From NCBI RefSeq assembly GCF_001905795.1, contig NZ_LIXJ01000042.1, positions 1 through 51,903 of the forward strand: 51,903 nt of DNA, in the 5' to 3' direction. This document shows, one piece after another, positions 7,967-16,100 of this stretch. The notes beneath the pieces are model-generated. The model was not told the origin of the DNA, did not search any database, and saw nothing but the letters and a program-made list of their open reading frames with translations. A program made the position numbers and the translations under genes. Origin of the DNA: Streptomyces sp. CB01580 (lineage in GTDB: Bacteria; Actinomycetota; Actinomycetes; Streptomycetales; Streptomycetaceae). Each line of letters opens with the position of its first letter. Within the stretch, counting starts at the first letter, position 1.

Positions 7967-7986
7967 GGTCCGGCGGTAACCGGACC
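7967..7986 (+). promoter_or_regulatory. infB: hairpin directly before the infB ribosome-binding site
   Basis: GGTCCGG (7967-7973) pairs with CCGGACC (7980-7986) around a 6-base loop. The AAAAGGAG ribosome-binding site begins 2 bases later. The hairpin does not hide the site, but it separates it from the mini-ORF array, so ribosomes passing through the mini-ORFs could affect folding here. Function is inferred from position only. Confidence 0.4.
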
Positions 7987-7999
7987 TAAAAGGAGCGAA

Positions 8000-10900
8000 G
8001 TGGCTAAGGTCCGGGTATACGAACTCGCCAAGGAGTTCGGTGTGGAGAGCAAGGTCGTCATGGCCAAGCTCCAGGAACTCGGTGAATTCGTCCGTTCGGC
8101 GTCCTCGACGATCGAGGCGCCGGTTGTACGCAAGTTGACTGACGCACTGCAGGGGCCCGGCGGCAGCGCCGGCAAGCCCGCTGCCAAGCCTGGCGCGCCC
8201 CGCAAGGCGTCGCCCGCCAAGCCCTCGGCGCCCTCTCCGGCCGCCGCGGCACGTCCCGCTGCCCCGAAGCCCGGCGCCCCGGCCCCCAAGCCGGCCCCCG
8301 CCGCCCCGGCGAGCAGCACTCCCTCGGCGCCCTCTCCCGGGCCGCGCCCCGGCCCGCGTCCGGCGCCGAAGCCCGCGCCGGTGACCCCGGTCCCGGCCGC
8401 CGAGTTCTCGGCCCCGGCCCAGCAGGCCGCGCCGCAGCAGCAGGCACCGCGCCCCTCCGGCGCCACCCCCGGCCCGCGCCCCGGCGCACGTCCGGGTGCC
8501 GGCGGCGGCCAGCGCGACGGCGGCCGCGGCGGCGAGCGTCCGGCCCGCCCCGGTGGCCAGGGCGGCCCGCGCCCCGGCGCGCGTCCGGCCGGTCCCCGTC
8601 CGGGCAACAATCCCTTCACGTCCGGCGGCTCGACGGGCATGGCCCGTCCGCAGGCGCCCCGTCCGGGTGGTGCTCCGCGCCCCGGCGGCCAGGACCGTCC
8701 GTCCCCGCGCCCGCAGGGCGGCCCCGGTGGCGCCCCGCGTCCGCAGGGTCAGGGCGCTCCGCGTCCCACCCCGGGCAGCATGCCGCGTCCGCAGGCGCCC
8801 CGTCCGGGCGGCGGCCCCGGTGGTAACCGTCCGAACCCGGGCATGATGCCGCAGCGTCCCGCCGCGGGCCCGCGTCCCGGCGGCGGCCCCGGTGGCCGTG
8901 GTCCCGGTGGCGGTGGCGGTCGTCCCGGTGGCGGTGGCGGTCGTCCCGGCTTCGCGGGCCGTCCGGCCGGTCCCGGTGGCGGTGGCGGCGGTTTCGCCGG
9001 CCGTCCCGGTGGCGGTGGCGGCGGTGCCGGTCGTCCCGGTGGCGGTGGCGGCGGCTTCGGCGGTCGTCCCGGCTTCGGCGGTCGTCCCGGTGGCCCCGGT
9101 GGCCGCGGTGGCACGCAGGGCGCGTTCGGTCGTCCCGGCGGTCCGGCGCGTCGTGGCCGCAAGTCGAAGCGGCAGAGGCGCCAGGAGTACGAGGCCATGC
9201 AGGCCCCGTCGGTGGGCGGCGTCATGCTGCCCCGCGGCAACGGGCAGTCCGTCCGTCTGTCGCGCGGTGCCTCCCTCACCGACTTCGCGGAGAAGATCAA
9301 CGCCAACCCGGCGTCGCTCGTCGCCGTGATGATGAACCTCGGCGAGATGGTCACGGCCACGCAGTCGGTCTCCGACGACACGCTGAAGCTGCTGGCCGAC
9401 GAGATGAACTACGTCCTCGAGATCGTCAGCCCGGAGGAGGAGGACCGCGAGCTGCTCGAGTCCTTCGACATCGAGTTCGGCGAGGACGAGGGCGGCGACG
9501 AGGCGCTCACCCCGCGCCCGCCGGTCGTGACCGTCATGGGTCACGTCGACCACGGAAAGACCCGACTGCTGGACGCGATCCGCAAGACGAACGTCGTCGC
9601 GGGCGAGGCCGGCGGCATCACGCAGCACATCGGTGCGTACCAGGTCTCCGCCGAGGTCAACGGCGAGGACCGTCGGATCACCTTCATCGACACCCCGGGT
9701 CACGAGGCGTTCACCGCCATGCGTGCCCGTGGTGCGAAGTCCACCGACATCGCGATCCTCGTGGTCGCGGCGAACGACGGTGTGATGCCCCAGACGATCG
9801 AGGCGCTGAACCACGCCAAGGCGGCCGACGTGCCGATCGTGGTCGCGGTCAACAAGATCGACGTCGAGGGCGCCGACCCGACCAAGGTGCGCGGCCAGCT
9901 CACCGAGTTCGGTCTGGTGGCCGAGGAGTACGGCGGCGACACGATGTTCGTCGACATCTCCGCCAAGCAGGGGCTGCACATCGACGAGCTCCTGGAGGCC
10001 GTGGTCCTGACCGCGGACGCCTCGCTCGACCTGCGGGCCAACCCGGAGCAGGACGCGCAGGGCATCGCGATCGAGGCCCACCTCGACCGCGGTCGAGGTG
10101 CCGTGGCGACCGTCCTCGTCCAGCGTGGTACCCTCCGCGTCGGCGACACGATGGTCGTCGGCGACGCCTACGGCCGCGTGCGCGCCATGCTCGACGACAA
10201 GGGCGAGAACGTCGAGGAAGCGGGTCCCTCGACCCCGGTCCTCGTGCTCGGTCTCACCAACGTCCCGGGCGCCGGCGACAACTTCCTCGTGGTCGAGGAG
10301 GACCGCACGGCCCGGCAGATCGCCGAGAAGCGTGCGGCCCGCGAGCGCAACGCCAACTTCGCCCGCAAGGGCGTCCGGTTCTCCCTGGAGAACCTCGACG
10401 AGGCGCTCAAGGCCGGTCTGGTCCAGGAACTCAACCTCATCATCAAGGGCGACGCGTCCGGTTCGGTGGAGGCCCTGGAGTCCTCGCTGCTCCAGCTCGA
10501 CGTCGGCGACGAGGTCGACATCCGGGTCCTGCACCGCGGCGTGGGTGCGGTCACCGAGTCGGACATCGACCTGGCGACCGGCTCCGACGCCATCGTGATC
10601 GGCTTCAACGTGCGCGCCGCCGGGCGTGCGCAGCAGATGGCCGAGCGCGAGGGCGTGGACGTCCGCTACTACTCGGTCATCTACCAGGCGATCGAGGAGA
10701 TCGAGGCGGCCCTCAAGGGCATGCTCAAGCCGGAGTACGAAGAGGTCGAGCTCGGCACGGCGGAGATCCGCGAGATCTTCCGCTCGTCCAAGCTGGGCAA
10801 CATCGCCGGTGTGCTCGTCCGGTCCGGCGAGGTCAAGCGCAACACCAAGGCGCGCCTGCTGCGCGATGGCAAGGTCATCGCGGAGAACCTCACCATCTCC

Positions 10901-11038
10901 GGTCTGCGCCGCTTCAAGGACGACGTCACCGAGATCCGCGAAGGCTTCGAGGGTGGTATCAACCTCGGCAACTTCAACGACATCAAGGTCGACGACATCA
11001 TCGCGACGTACGAGATGCGCGAGAAGCCGCGAGGCTGA
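8000..11038 (+). CDS. infB: translation initiation factor IF-2
   Basis: IF2 is the GTPase that brings fMet-tRNA to the 30S subunit and promotes subunit joining. The 1012-residue product begins with an IF2_N helix (VRVYELAKEFGVESKVVMAK). A Pro/Ala/Arg/Gly-rich low-complexity region runs to about residue 390, with dense RPGGGGG runs. The GTPase core follows: G1 GHVDHGKT at 514-521, then DTPGHEAF, NKID and SAKQG. Domains II to IV complete the protein. The long disordered N-terminus is typical of Streptomyces IF2. The GTG at 8000 has AGGAG 4 bases upstream. It is preceded by a mini-ORF array and followed by a strong hairpin. Confidence 0.97.
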   Translation: MAKVRVYELAKEFGVESKVVMAKLQELGEFVRSASSTIEAPVVRKLTDALQGPGGSAGKPAAKPGAPRKASPAKPSAPSPAAAARPAAPKPGAPAPKPAPAAPASSTPSAPSPGPRPGPRPAPKPAPVTPVPAAEFSAPAQQAAPQQQAPRPSGATPGPRPGARPGAGGGQRDGGRGGERPARPGGQGGPRPGARPAGPRPGNNPFTSGGSTGMARPQAPRPGGAPRPGGQDRPSPRPQGGPGGAPRPQGQGAPRPTPGSMPRPQAPRPGGGPGGNRPNPGMMPQRPAAGPRPGGGPGGRGPGGGGGRPGGGGGRPGFAGRPAGPGGGGGGFAGRPGGGGGGAGRPGGGGGGFGGRPGFGGRPGGPGGRGGTQGAFGRPGGPARRGRKSKRQRRQEYEAMQAPSVGGVMLPRGNGQSVRLSRGASLTDFAEKINANPASLVAVMMNLGEMVTATQSVSDDTLKLLADEMNYVLEIVSPEEEDRELLESFDIEFGEDEGGDEALTPRPPVVTVMGHVDHGKTRLLDAIRKTNVVAGEAGGITQHIGAYQVSAEVNGEDRRITFIDTPGHEAFTAMRARGAKSTDIAILVVAANDGVMPQTIEALNHAKAADVPIVVAVNKIDVEGADPTKVRGQLTEFGLVAEEYGGDTMFVDISAKQGLHIDELLEAVVLTADASLDLRANPEQDAQGIAIEAHLDRGRGAVATVLVQRGTLRVGDTMVVGDAYGRVRAMLDDKGENVEEAGPSTPVLVLGLTNVPGAGDNFLVVEEDRTARQIAEKRAARERNANFARKGVRFSLENLDEALKAGLVQELNLIIKGDASGSVEALESSLLQLDVGDEVDIRVLHRGVGAVTESDIDLATGSDAIVIGFNVRAAGRAQQMAEREGVDVRYYSVIYQAIEEIEAALKGMLKPEYEEVELGTAEIREIFRSSKLGNIAGVLVRSGEVKRNTKARLLRDGKVIAENLTISGLRRFKDDVTEIREGFEGGINLGNFNDIKVDDIIATYEMREKPRG
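8881..9110 (+). repeat. Gly/Arg/Pro-coding repeats inside infB
   Basis: Short direct repeats built on CGTCCCGGTGGCGGTGGCGG encode RPGGGG-type units within the disordered IF2 N-terminus. Repeats like these vary in copy number between strains by slippage. They stay in frame and are part of the gene, not a mobile element or array. Confidence 0.7.
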
Positions 11039-11086
11039 TCCGCAGCGGGTCTCCGGGGGACGCCTCCCGGAGTTCTCCGCAACGGT

Positions 11087-11127
11087 CGGGGCCGGTCGAC
11101 GGGTCGTATTTCCGTCGATCGGCCCCG
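11087..11127 (+). terminator. hairpin after infB
   Basis: A 16-bp stem (11087-11102 with 11112-11127, one G-U pair) closes a 9-base AT-rich loop, 48 bases after the infB stop. A second 8-bp hairpin (11153-11160 with 11166-11173) follows. Together they probably terminate or attenuate infB transcription before the DUF503 gene. Confidence 0.65.
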
Positions 11128-11207
11128 GCCGTTCCGTGTACGGTTCTGGTGTCCCTGCCAAGTGCTGGCAGGGCGCGAACCCGAACCGGCGGGACATCCG
11201 GACATTC

Positions 11208-11504
11208 ATGTATGTGGGGACACTGTCCTTCGATCTGCTTCTCGGCGACGTACGGTCGTTGAAGGAGAAGCGCTCCGTCGTCCGTCCCATCGTCGCCGAG
11301 CTCCAGCGCAAATATGCGGTGAGCGCGGCGGAGGTGGGCGGTCAGGATCTCCATCGGAGGGCCGAGATCGGCCTTGCCGCGGTCTCCGGGGACACCGGAC
11401 ACCTCACAGATGTTCTGGACCGGTGCGAGCGGCTGGTGGCCGCCCGGCCGGAAGTGGAGCTGCTGTCCGTACGACGGCGGCTGCACAGCGACCAAGACGA
11501 TTGA
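11208..11504 (+). CDS. DUF503 family protein
   Basis: The 98-residue protein shows the DUF503 (YlxP-like) pattern: an N-terminal MYVGTLSFDLLLGDVRSLKEK strand-helix, KRSVVRPIVAELQRKYAVSAAEV, and a C-terminal strand with the basic end. DUF503 genes commonly sit between infB and rbfA; the biochemical role is unknown, though ribosome assembly is suspected from context. The ATG at 11208 is chosen because the frame upstream overlaps infB out of phase and is not coding. No strong ribosome-binding site is visible. Confidence 0.87.
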   Translation: MYVGTLSFDLLLGDVRSLKEKRSVVRPIVAELQRKYAVSAAEVGGQDLHRRAEIGLAAVSGDTGHLTDVLDRCERLVAARPEVELLSVRRRLHSDQDD

Positions 11505-11526
11505 GCACGTAAGAAGGAAGGGACGG

Positions 11527-11552
11527 CGAGGGGTGGTACGTGCCACCCCTCG
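11527..11552 (+). terminator. hairpin between the DUF503 gene and rbfA
   Basis: CGAGGGGTGG (11527-11536) pairs perfectly with CCACCCCTCG (11543-11552) around a 6-base loop that can pair further. It lies 22 bases after the DUF503 stop and 35 bases before the rbfA GTG. It may be a partial terminator or an mRNA-stabilising hairpin within the operon. Confidence 0.5.
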
Positions 11553-11587
11553 GTGGCCTGTCCCGAAGCTGAGAAGGAGACGGACCA

Positions 11588-12040
11588 GTGGCCGACAACG
11601 CGCGGGCGAAAAAGCTGGCGGACCTCATCCAGGAGGTGGTCGCCCAGAAACTGCAGCGCGGTATCAAGGACCCCCGTCTGGGTACGCACGTGACCATCAC
11701 GGACACCCGGGTCACCGGTGACCTGCGGGAGGCCACGGTCTTCTACACGGTCTACGGGGACGACGAGGAGCGGGCGAGCGCGGCGGCCGGGCTGGAGAGC
11801 GCGAAGGGCGTGCTGCGCTCGGCGGTCGGAGCGGCGGCGGGGACCAAGTTCACCCCCACGCTGACGTTCGTGGCCGACGCGCTCCCCGAGAACGCCAGGA
11901 CGATCGAGGACCTCCTCGACCGGGCCCGGGCCTCGGACGCGCGGGTGCGCGAGGCGTCCTCGGGCGCCACGTACGCCGGTGGCGCCGACCCGTACCGCAA
12001 GGCGGACGACGCGAACGACGAGGACACCGCCTCCGAATGA
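11588..12040 (+). CDS. rbfA: 30S ribosome-binding factor RbfA
   Basis: RbfA binds the immature 30S subunit and is needed for 16S rRNA 5' end maturation and cold growth. The 150-residue protein has the KH-like RbfA core: LADLIQEVVAQKLQRGIKDPRL, THVTITDTRVTGDLREATVFY, and LTFVADALPENARTIEDLL with the conserved helix end. A disordered acidic tail follows. The GTG at 11588 has GAAGGAG upstream. The stop overlaps the truB ATG by ATGA, implying translational coupling. Confidence 0.96.
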   Translation: MADNARAKKLADLIQEVVAQKLQRGIKDPRLGTHVTITDTRVTGDLREATVFYTVYGDDEERASAAAGLESAKGVLRSAVGAAAGTKFTPTLTFVADALPENARTIEDLLDRARASDARVREASSGATYAGGADPYRKADDANDEDTASE

Positions 12041-12984
12041 CATCGCAGAACAAGACGGCCGGCCGGGGCGGGAAGGCGGCCCCGGGCCGGGGCGGCACGG
12101 GCCCCGAGGACGGCCTGGTCATCGTCGACAAGCCGGCCGGCTTCACCTCGCACGACGTCGTCGCCAAGATGCGCGGCATCGCCCGGACCCGGCGCGTCGG
12201 CCACGCCGGCACGCTGGACCCGATGGCGACGGGCGTCCTCGTACTCGGCGTGGAACGGGCCACCAAGCTCCTCGGCCACCTCGCGCTGACCGAGAAGGAG
12301 TACCTCGGCACGATCCGGCTCGGCCAGAACACCGTCACCGACGACGCGGAGGGCGAGATCACCTCGTCCACCGACGCCTCCGGGGTGAGCCGTGACGCCA
12401 TCGACGCCGGGGTCGCGGCCCTGACCGGTCCGATCATGCAGGTGCCGTCCAAGGTCAGCGCCATCAAGATCGACGGCAAGCGGTCCTACGCCCGGGTGCG
12501 CGGCGGCGAGGAGTTCGAAATCCCGGCCCGGCCGGTGACGATCTCGTCCTTCCGCGTCTACGACGTGCGCGAGGAGACCGCCGAGGACGGTACGCCGGTG
12601 ATCGACCTGGTCGTCTCCGTCGTCTGCTCCTCCGGCACGTACGTCCGTGCCATCGCCCGCGACCTCGGCGCCGCGCTCGGCGTCGGCGGGCACCTGACCG
12701 CGTTGCGGCGCACCCGCGTCGGCCCGTACGGACTCGACGCGGCGCGGACGCTCGACCAGCACCAGGAACGGCTGACCGTGATGCCGGTGGCCGAGGCCGC
12801 CGCCTCCGCGTTCCCCCGCTGGGACGTCGACGAGAAGCGCGCCAGGCTGCTGCTCAACGGGGTACGGCTGGACATGCCCGCCTTCCCTCCGGGGCCGGTC
12901 GGGGTCTTCGGGCCCGACGGGCGCTTCCTGGTCCTCGTCGAGGAGCAGAAGGGCAAGGCCAGGAGCCTCGCCGTCTTCGCCTGA
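12037..12984 (+). CDS. truB: tRNA pseudouridine(55) synthase TruB
   Basis: TruB converts U55 of the T-loop in tRNAs to pseudouridine. The 315-residue protein carries the catalytic motif GHAGTLDPMATGVL, with the nucleophilic Asp in TLDP near residue 61, plus KPAGFTSHDVV at the N-terminus and the CSSGTYVRAIARDLG motif near residue 200. A short Lys/Gly-rich extension precedes the core. It starts within the rbfA stop (ATGA). A G/C hairpin follows, so it probably ends the rimP operon. Confidence 0.96.
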   Translation: MTSQNKTAGRGGKAAPGRGGTGPEDGLVIVDKPAGFTSHDVVAKMRGIARTRRVGHAGTLDPMATGVLVLGVERATKLLGHLALTEKEYLGTIRLGQNTVTDDAEGEITSSTDASGVSRDAIDAGVAALTGPIMQVPSKVSAIKIDGKRSYARVRGGEEFEIPARPVTISSFRVYDVREETAEDGTPVIDLVVSVVCSSGTYVRAIARDLGAALGVGGHLTALRRTRVGPYGLDAARTLDQHQERLTVMPVAEAAASAFPRWDVDEKRARLLLNGVRLDMPAFPPGPVGVFGPDGRFLVLVEEQKGKARSLAVFA

Positions 12985-12993
12985 CCGACGGCA

Positions 12994-13017
12994 GGGGCCC
13001 GCGAGCCGTCGGGCCCC
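12994..13017 (+). terminator. hairpin after truB
   Basis: GGGGCCCG (12994-13001) pairs with CGGGCCCC (13010-13017) around an 8-base loop, 10 bases after the truB stop. It is the likely end of the rimP-truB operon. Confidence 0.55.
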
Positions 13018-13090
13018 GTCCTGGAACGGGCGGGGCCGCCGCGTCCGCTCCACGCGCGCTCTGGCGGCTCCGGTCCGCCGAACGCTCCGA

Positions 13091-13123
13091 ATTCACCCCA
13101 ACGAGCAGGCGCGAGGGGTGAAT
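13091..13123. promoter_or_regulatory. inverted repeat upstream of the pseudo-protease/NTPase gene
   Basis: ATTCACCCC (13091-13099) and GGGGTGAAT (13115-13123) form a perfect 9-base inverted repeat with a 15-base spacer. It ends 59 bases before the probable -10 box of the next gene. The spacing suits a dimeric regulator or a long-loop hairpin. No known factor's site is recognised. Confidence 0.35.
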
Positions 13124-13181
13124 CGGGGTGTCCCAGGGGCGCTTTCGACCCGAGTGGTCCGCGCGCCGATCGTGGCCGACC

Positions 13182-13187
13182 TAACGT
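13182..13187 (+). promoter_or_regulatory. -10 element (TAACGT) suggesting a leaderless transcript
   Basis: TAACGT ends 7 bases before the ATG at 13195. No Shine-Dalgarno sequence stands before that ATG, so transcription probably begins at the start codon. This also means the gene can be expressed separately from truB. Confidence 0.5.
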
Positions 13188-13194
13188 CGAAACC

Positions 13195-16100
13195 ATGGGA
13201 AGCGGGGACCGGACGACGCTGGTACGAATCTGCGATCCGGCCGGTCGGCCGCGGGGGACCGGCTTCGTCGCCGACGACCGGGGCACGGTCGTGACCAGCC
13301 ACGAGACGATCACAGGCGCCGCCCGGCTGATCCTGCACGGAGCGGACGGCCGCAGCTGCTCCGCGGGGGCCGGGGACATCACGGCACTGCCCGAACGGGG
13401 CCTCGCGCTGCTGCGCACCGGAGGGCCACGCGTGCTCGGTGTCGATCCGGTCCCGATCGCTTCCCGGAGCCGGATCGAGGCGGGGACGTACGTGGCGATC
13501 GCCGCCCACGGCTGGCGCGAGGCACGGGTGCTCGGCATCTGTCCGGTGACCTGTACCGTCGACGGGCGCGATCACCGGATCGGGGACGCGCTGGAACTCG
13601 CGCTCGGCACGGACGGCGCGGACGCGCTGCGGCTGGGTGGTACGGCCCGGGGCGGGCCCGTCGTCGACCCGGACAGCGGGGCGGTCGTCGCCGTCCTGGG
13701 CACCGCCCTGCGGGCCGGGCACCCCGCCGCGGGCCTCGCGGTGCCGCTCGGCGGCCCGGGCGCCGACGGCCCGCTGGGCGAGCTGCTGCGGCGCAACACG
13801 ACGGGCGTGCCCGGCTACGGGCGCGACCTGAACCTCGCGGGAGTCCTCCAGCTGACGGCGACCTCGCTCGGGGCGGCGGGCGGCCCGTCCGGCTGCCCCG
13901 ATCCGGTGGAACGACCGCACGTCACCGCGGAGTTCGCCGTCTTCACGTTCCCCGCGGGGCCACCGGCACCGGCGCCCGGGCCCGCCGTGGTCCTGGGCCT
14001 CGTCGGAGCGCCGGGCTCCGGCCGTACCACCGAACTGGCCGCGCTCGCCGCCCGCCGGGCCCGCGGGGCGGTGCCCGCCCCCACGATCTGGCTGCGGGGC
14101 GCAGATCTGCTGGCCGACGACACCTCGGTGGCCGACGCGATCGGCCGCGCGCTGCGACGGGCCGGACGGATCGTGTCCGCCGCCGGTGCGCGCGGCGACA
14201 TGACCACGGCCGTCCCCGAACGCGTGGCCCGGCTGGCCTCGGGGAACGGGAACCCGCTGCTGGTCCTGCTGGACGGGCCCGAGGAGATGCCCCCCGTGCT
14301 CGCCCACGACCTGGCCCGGTGGTCCGCCGGGACGGTGGACTGGCTGCGCGCCAACGACGTGCGGCTCGTGATCGCCTGCACGCCCGAACACTGGGAGACG
14401 ACCGCCGCGCTCCTCCCGCCCGACGCGCTGCACCGGCCCGCGCGGCGGACCGGACGGCCCCCGTACGCCGTCCGTCTCGGCGACCTCACCGCGAGCCAGG
14501 CCGCACGGGCCGCGGAACGGTACGCCGTCCCGCCCGGGGCGCTGGCACCCGGCCACGACCGGCACCCGCTCACCCTGCGCCTGTTCGCGGAGGTGCGCGA
14601 GGCACTGCCGCCGGACGCCGGGGGGCGGCCCGACACGGACGAGGTCTTCGGGGCCCACCTGGACCTGATGTGCCTGCGCGTCGCGGTCCGTGTCGCGGCC
14701 CTGTCGGACCCGGCGCCCGGGGGCGGCGCGGTCCGCCGCCTGGCTGCCCGGGTGGCCGGACAGGTCCACGAGGCGGCACGGCGTTGTCTGGGCCCCGGAC
14801 AGGGGGAGCTGGACCGGGCGGCGTTCGAGGAGGTCTTCCCCTGGCGCACGGGCTGGGCGTCGGCGGTCCTCGCCGAGGGCCTGATCGTCCCGGCGGGCGC
14901 GGGCTTCCGGTTCGCCCACGAGGAGCTGGGGGACTGGGTGCAGGGCGCCCATCTGGACCTGGACGCGGCCCTGCACGCACTGGTCCACCGCGGGCAGCCG
15001 GACCCGGGACCGGGGTCCGGGGCCGGGCCGCGTACGGGGGACGTCGTGGCGCGCGTGCCCCGTGTCCCGAGGCCGCGCCGGGCGCGGGACCGGCGCGGCA
15101 CCGCCCCCGCGCCCGAGGTGGCTCCCACGGCGGCCGGCGCGTCGGCCGGCCCGCCCGCGCCGGAGACGGTGGCGGCAGCGGTGACCGGACCGGCGCACCG
15201 GCCCCGACCGTTGCCCGTGCCGCGCCACCGTACCGGCCCGGTGATCCAGGCGCTGCTGCTCCTGGGACGCCGGGAGGGCCCCGCCGCGCTGGCGCACCGT
15301 CTGACCGGTCTCGTCGAGGCCCTGGACCGGCCGGCGTGCGCGCCCTCGCCGACGGCCGGGCACCGGGCCCGCGACGACGCCCGCTGGTGGGCCGCCCATC
15401 TACTCGCGCGCACCCTGCTCCGGGTGCCGGACGCCAGGCCCCATCTGGACGTGCTGCGGCTGCTCGCCGGTCTCGTCGTCCGGCACGCCGTCACGGGCGG
15501 GCCGGGAGCCGCCGGGACGTACGCCGGGTTCGGCCCGTGGTTCTGGCGGCGGCTGAGGCTGCCCGAGCCGGACCGGATCGATCTGCTCCGGCGCCTCGTC
15601 CCCGCCGACGGGCCGCGCCGGGCCGACGGCCATGTCCCGGGCCCGGGAGGCGAGGGCGGTACCGATGGTGAGGGGTACCTCGACGCCGTCGCACGCCTCC
15701 TCACCGCCCGGCCGCGGACCGTGCAGCCGCTGCTGTGCGCCTGGTTCACCGACGAGCGCCCGCTGGCCGCCGGGGACGGCGGCGCCCCGCGCCCGACCGT
15801 GGCCGCCGCCGCCCAGGCCCTGCTCCACGCCCACCGGGACCTGGCCGTCGACGACCTGGCCGACGCCCTGGCCGCGAGCGGCCACCCCAGGGCCGGGGAA
15901 CTGCTGGCCGTGCTGGCCGAGGACGAGCCGTCGGCGCTGTGCCGGGCCGTGGACCGCTGGGCCCGTGACGAGGAACACCCCGGACGCCGGGCCGCCGCCG
16001 CCTCGTACGCGCTGCTCACCGCCCCGCACGTCGTCCTCGACGACGACCGCGAGCTGCTGCGCGGGGCCGCCGACGCCCTGCTGGCCCGCCCCGGCGACGA

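Noticed and set aside
8881..9110. Repeat array resembling CRISPR
   Set aside because: Units are short, touching and in frame, and they encode Gly/Arg/Pro runs of IF2. There are no unique spacers.
7787..11311. 1174-codon minus-strand frame opposite infB
   Set aside because: It is antisense to IF2 and its Thr/Ala/Gly repeats mirror the infB codon pattern. No start context or family was recognised.
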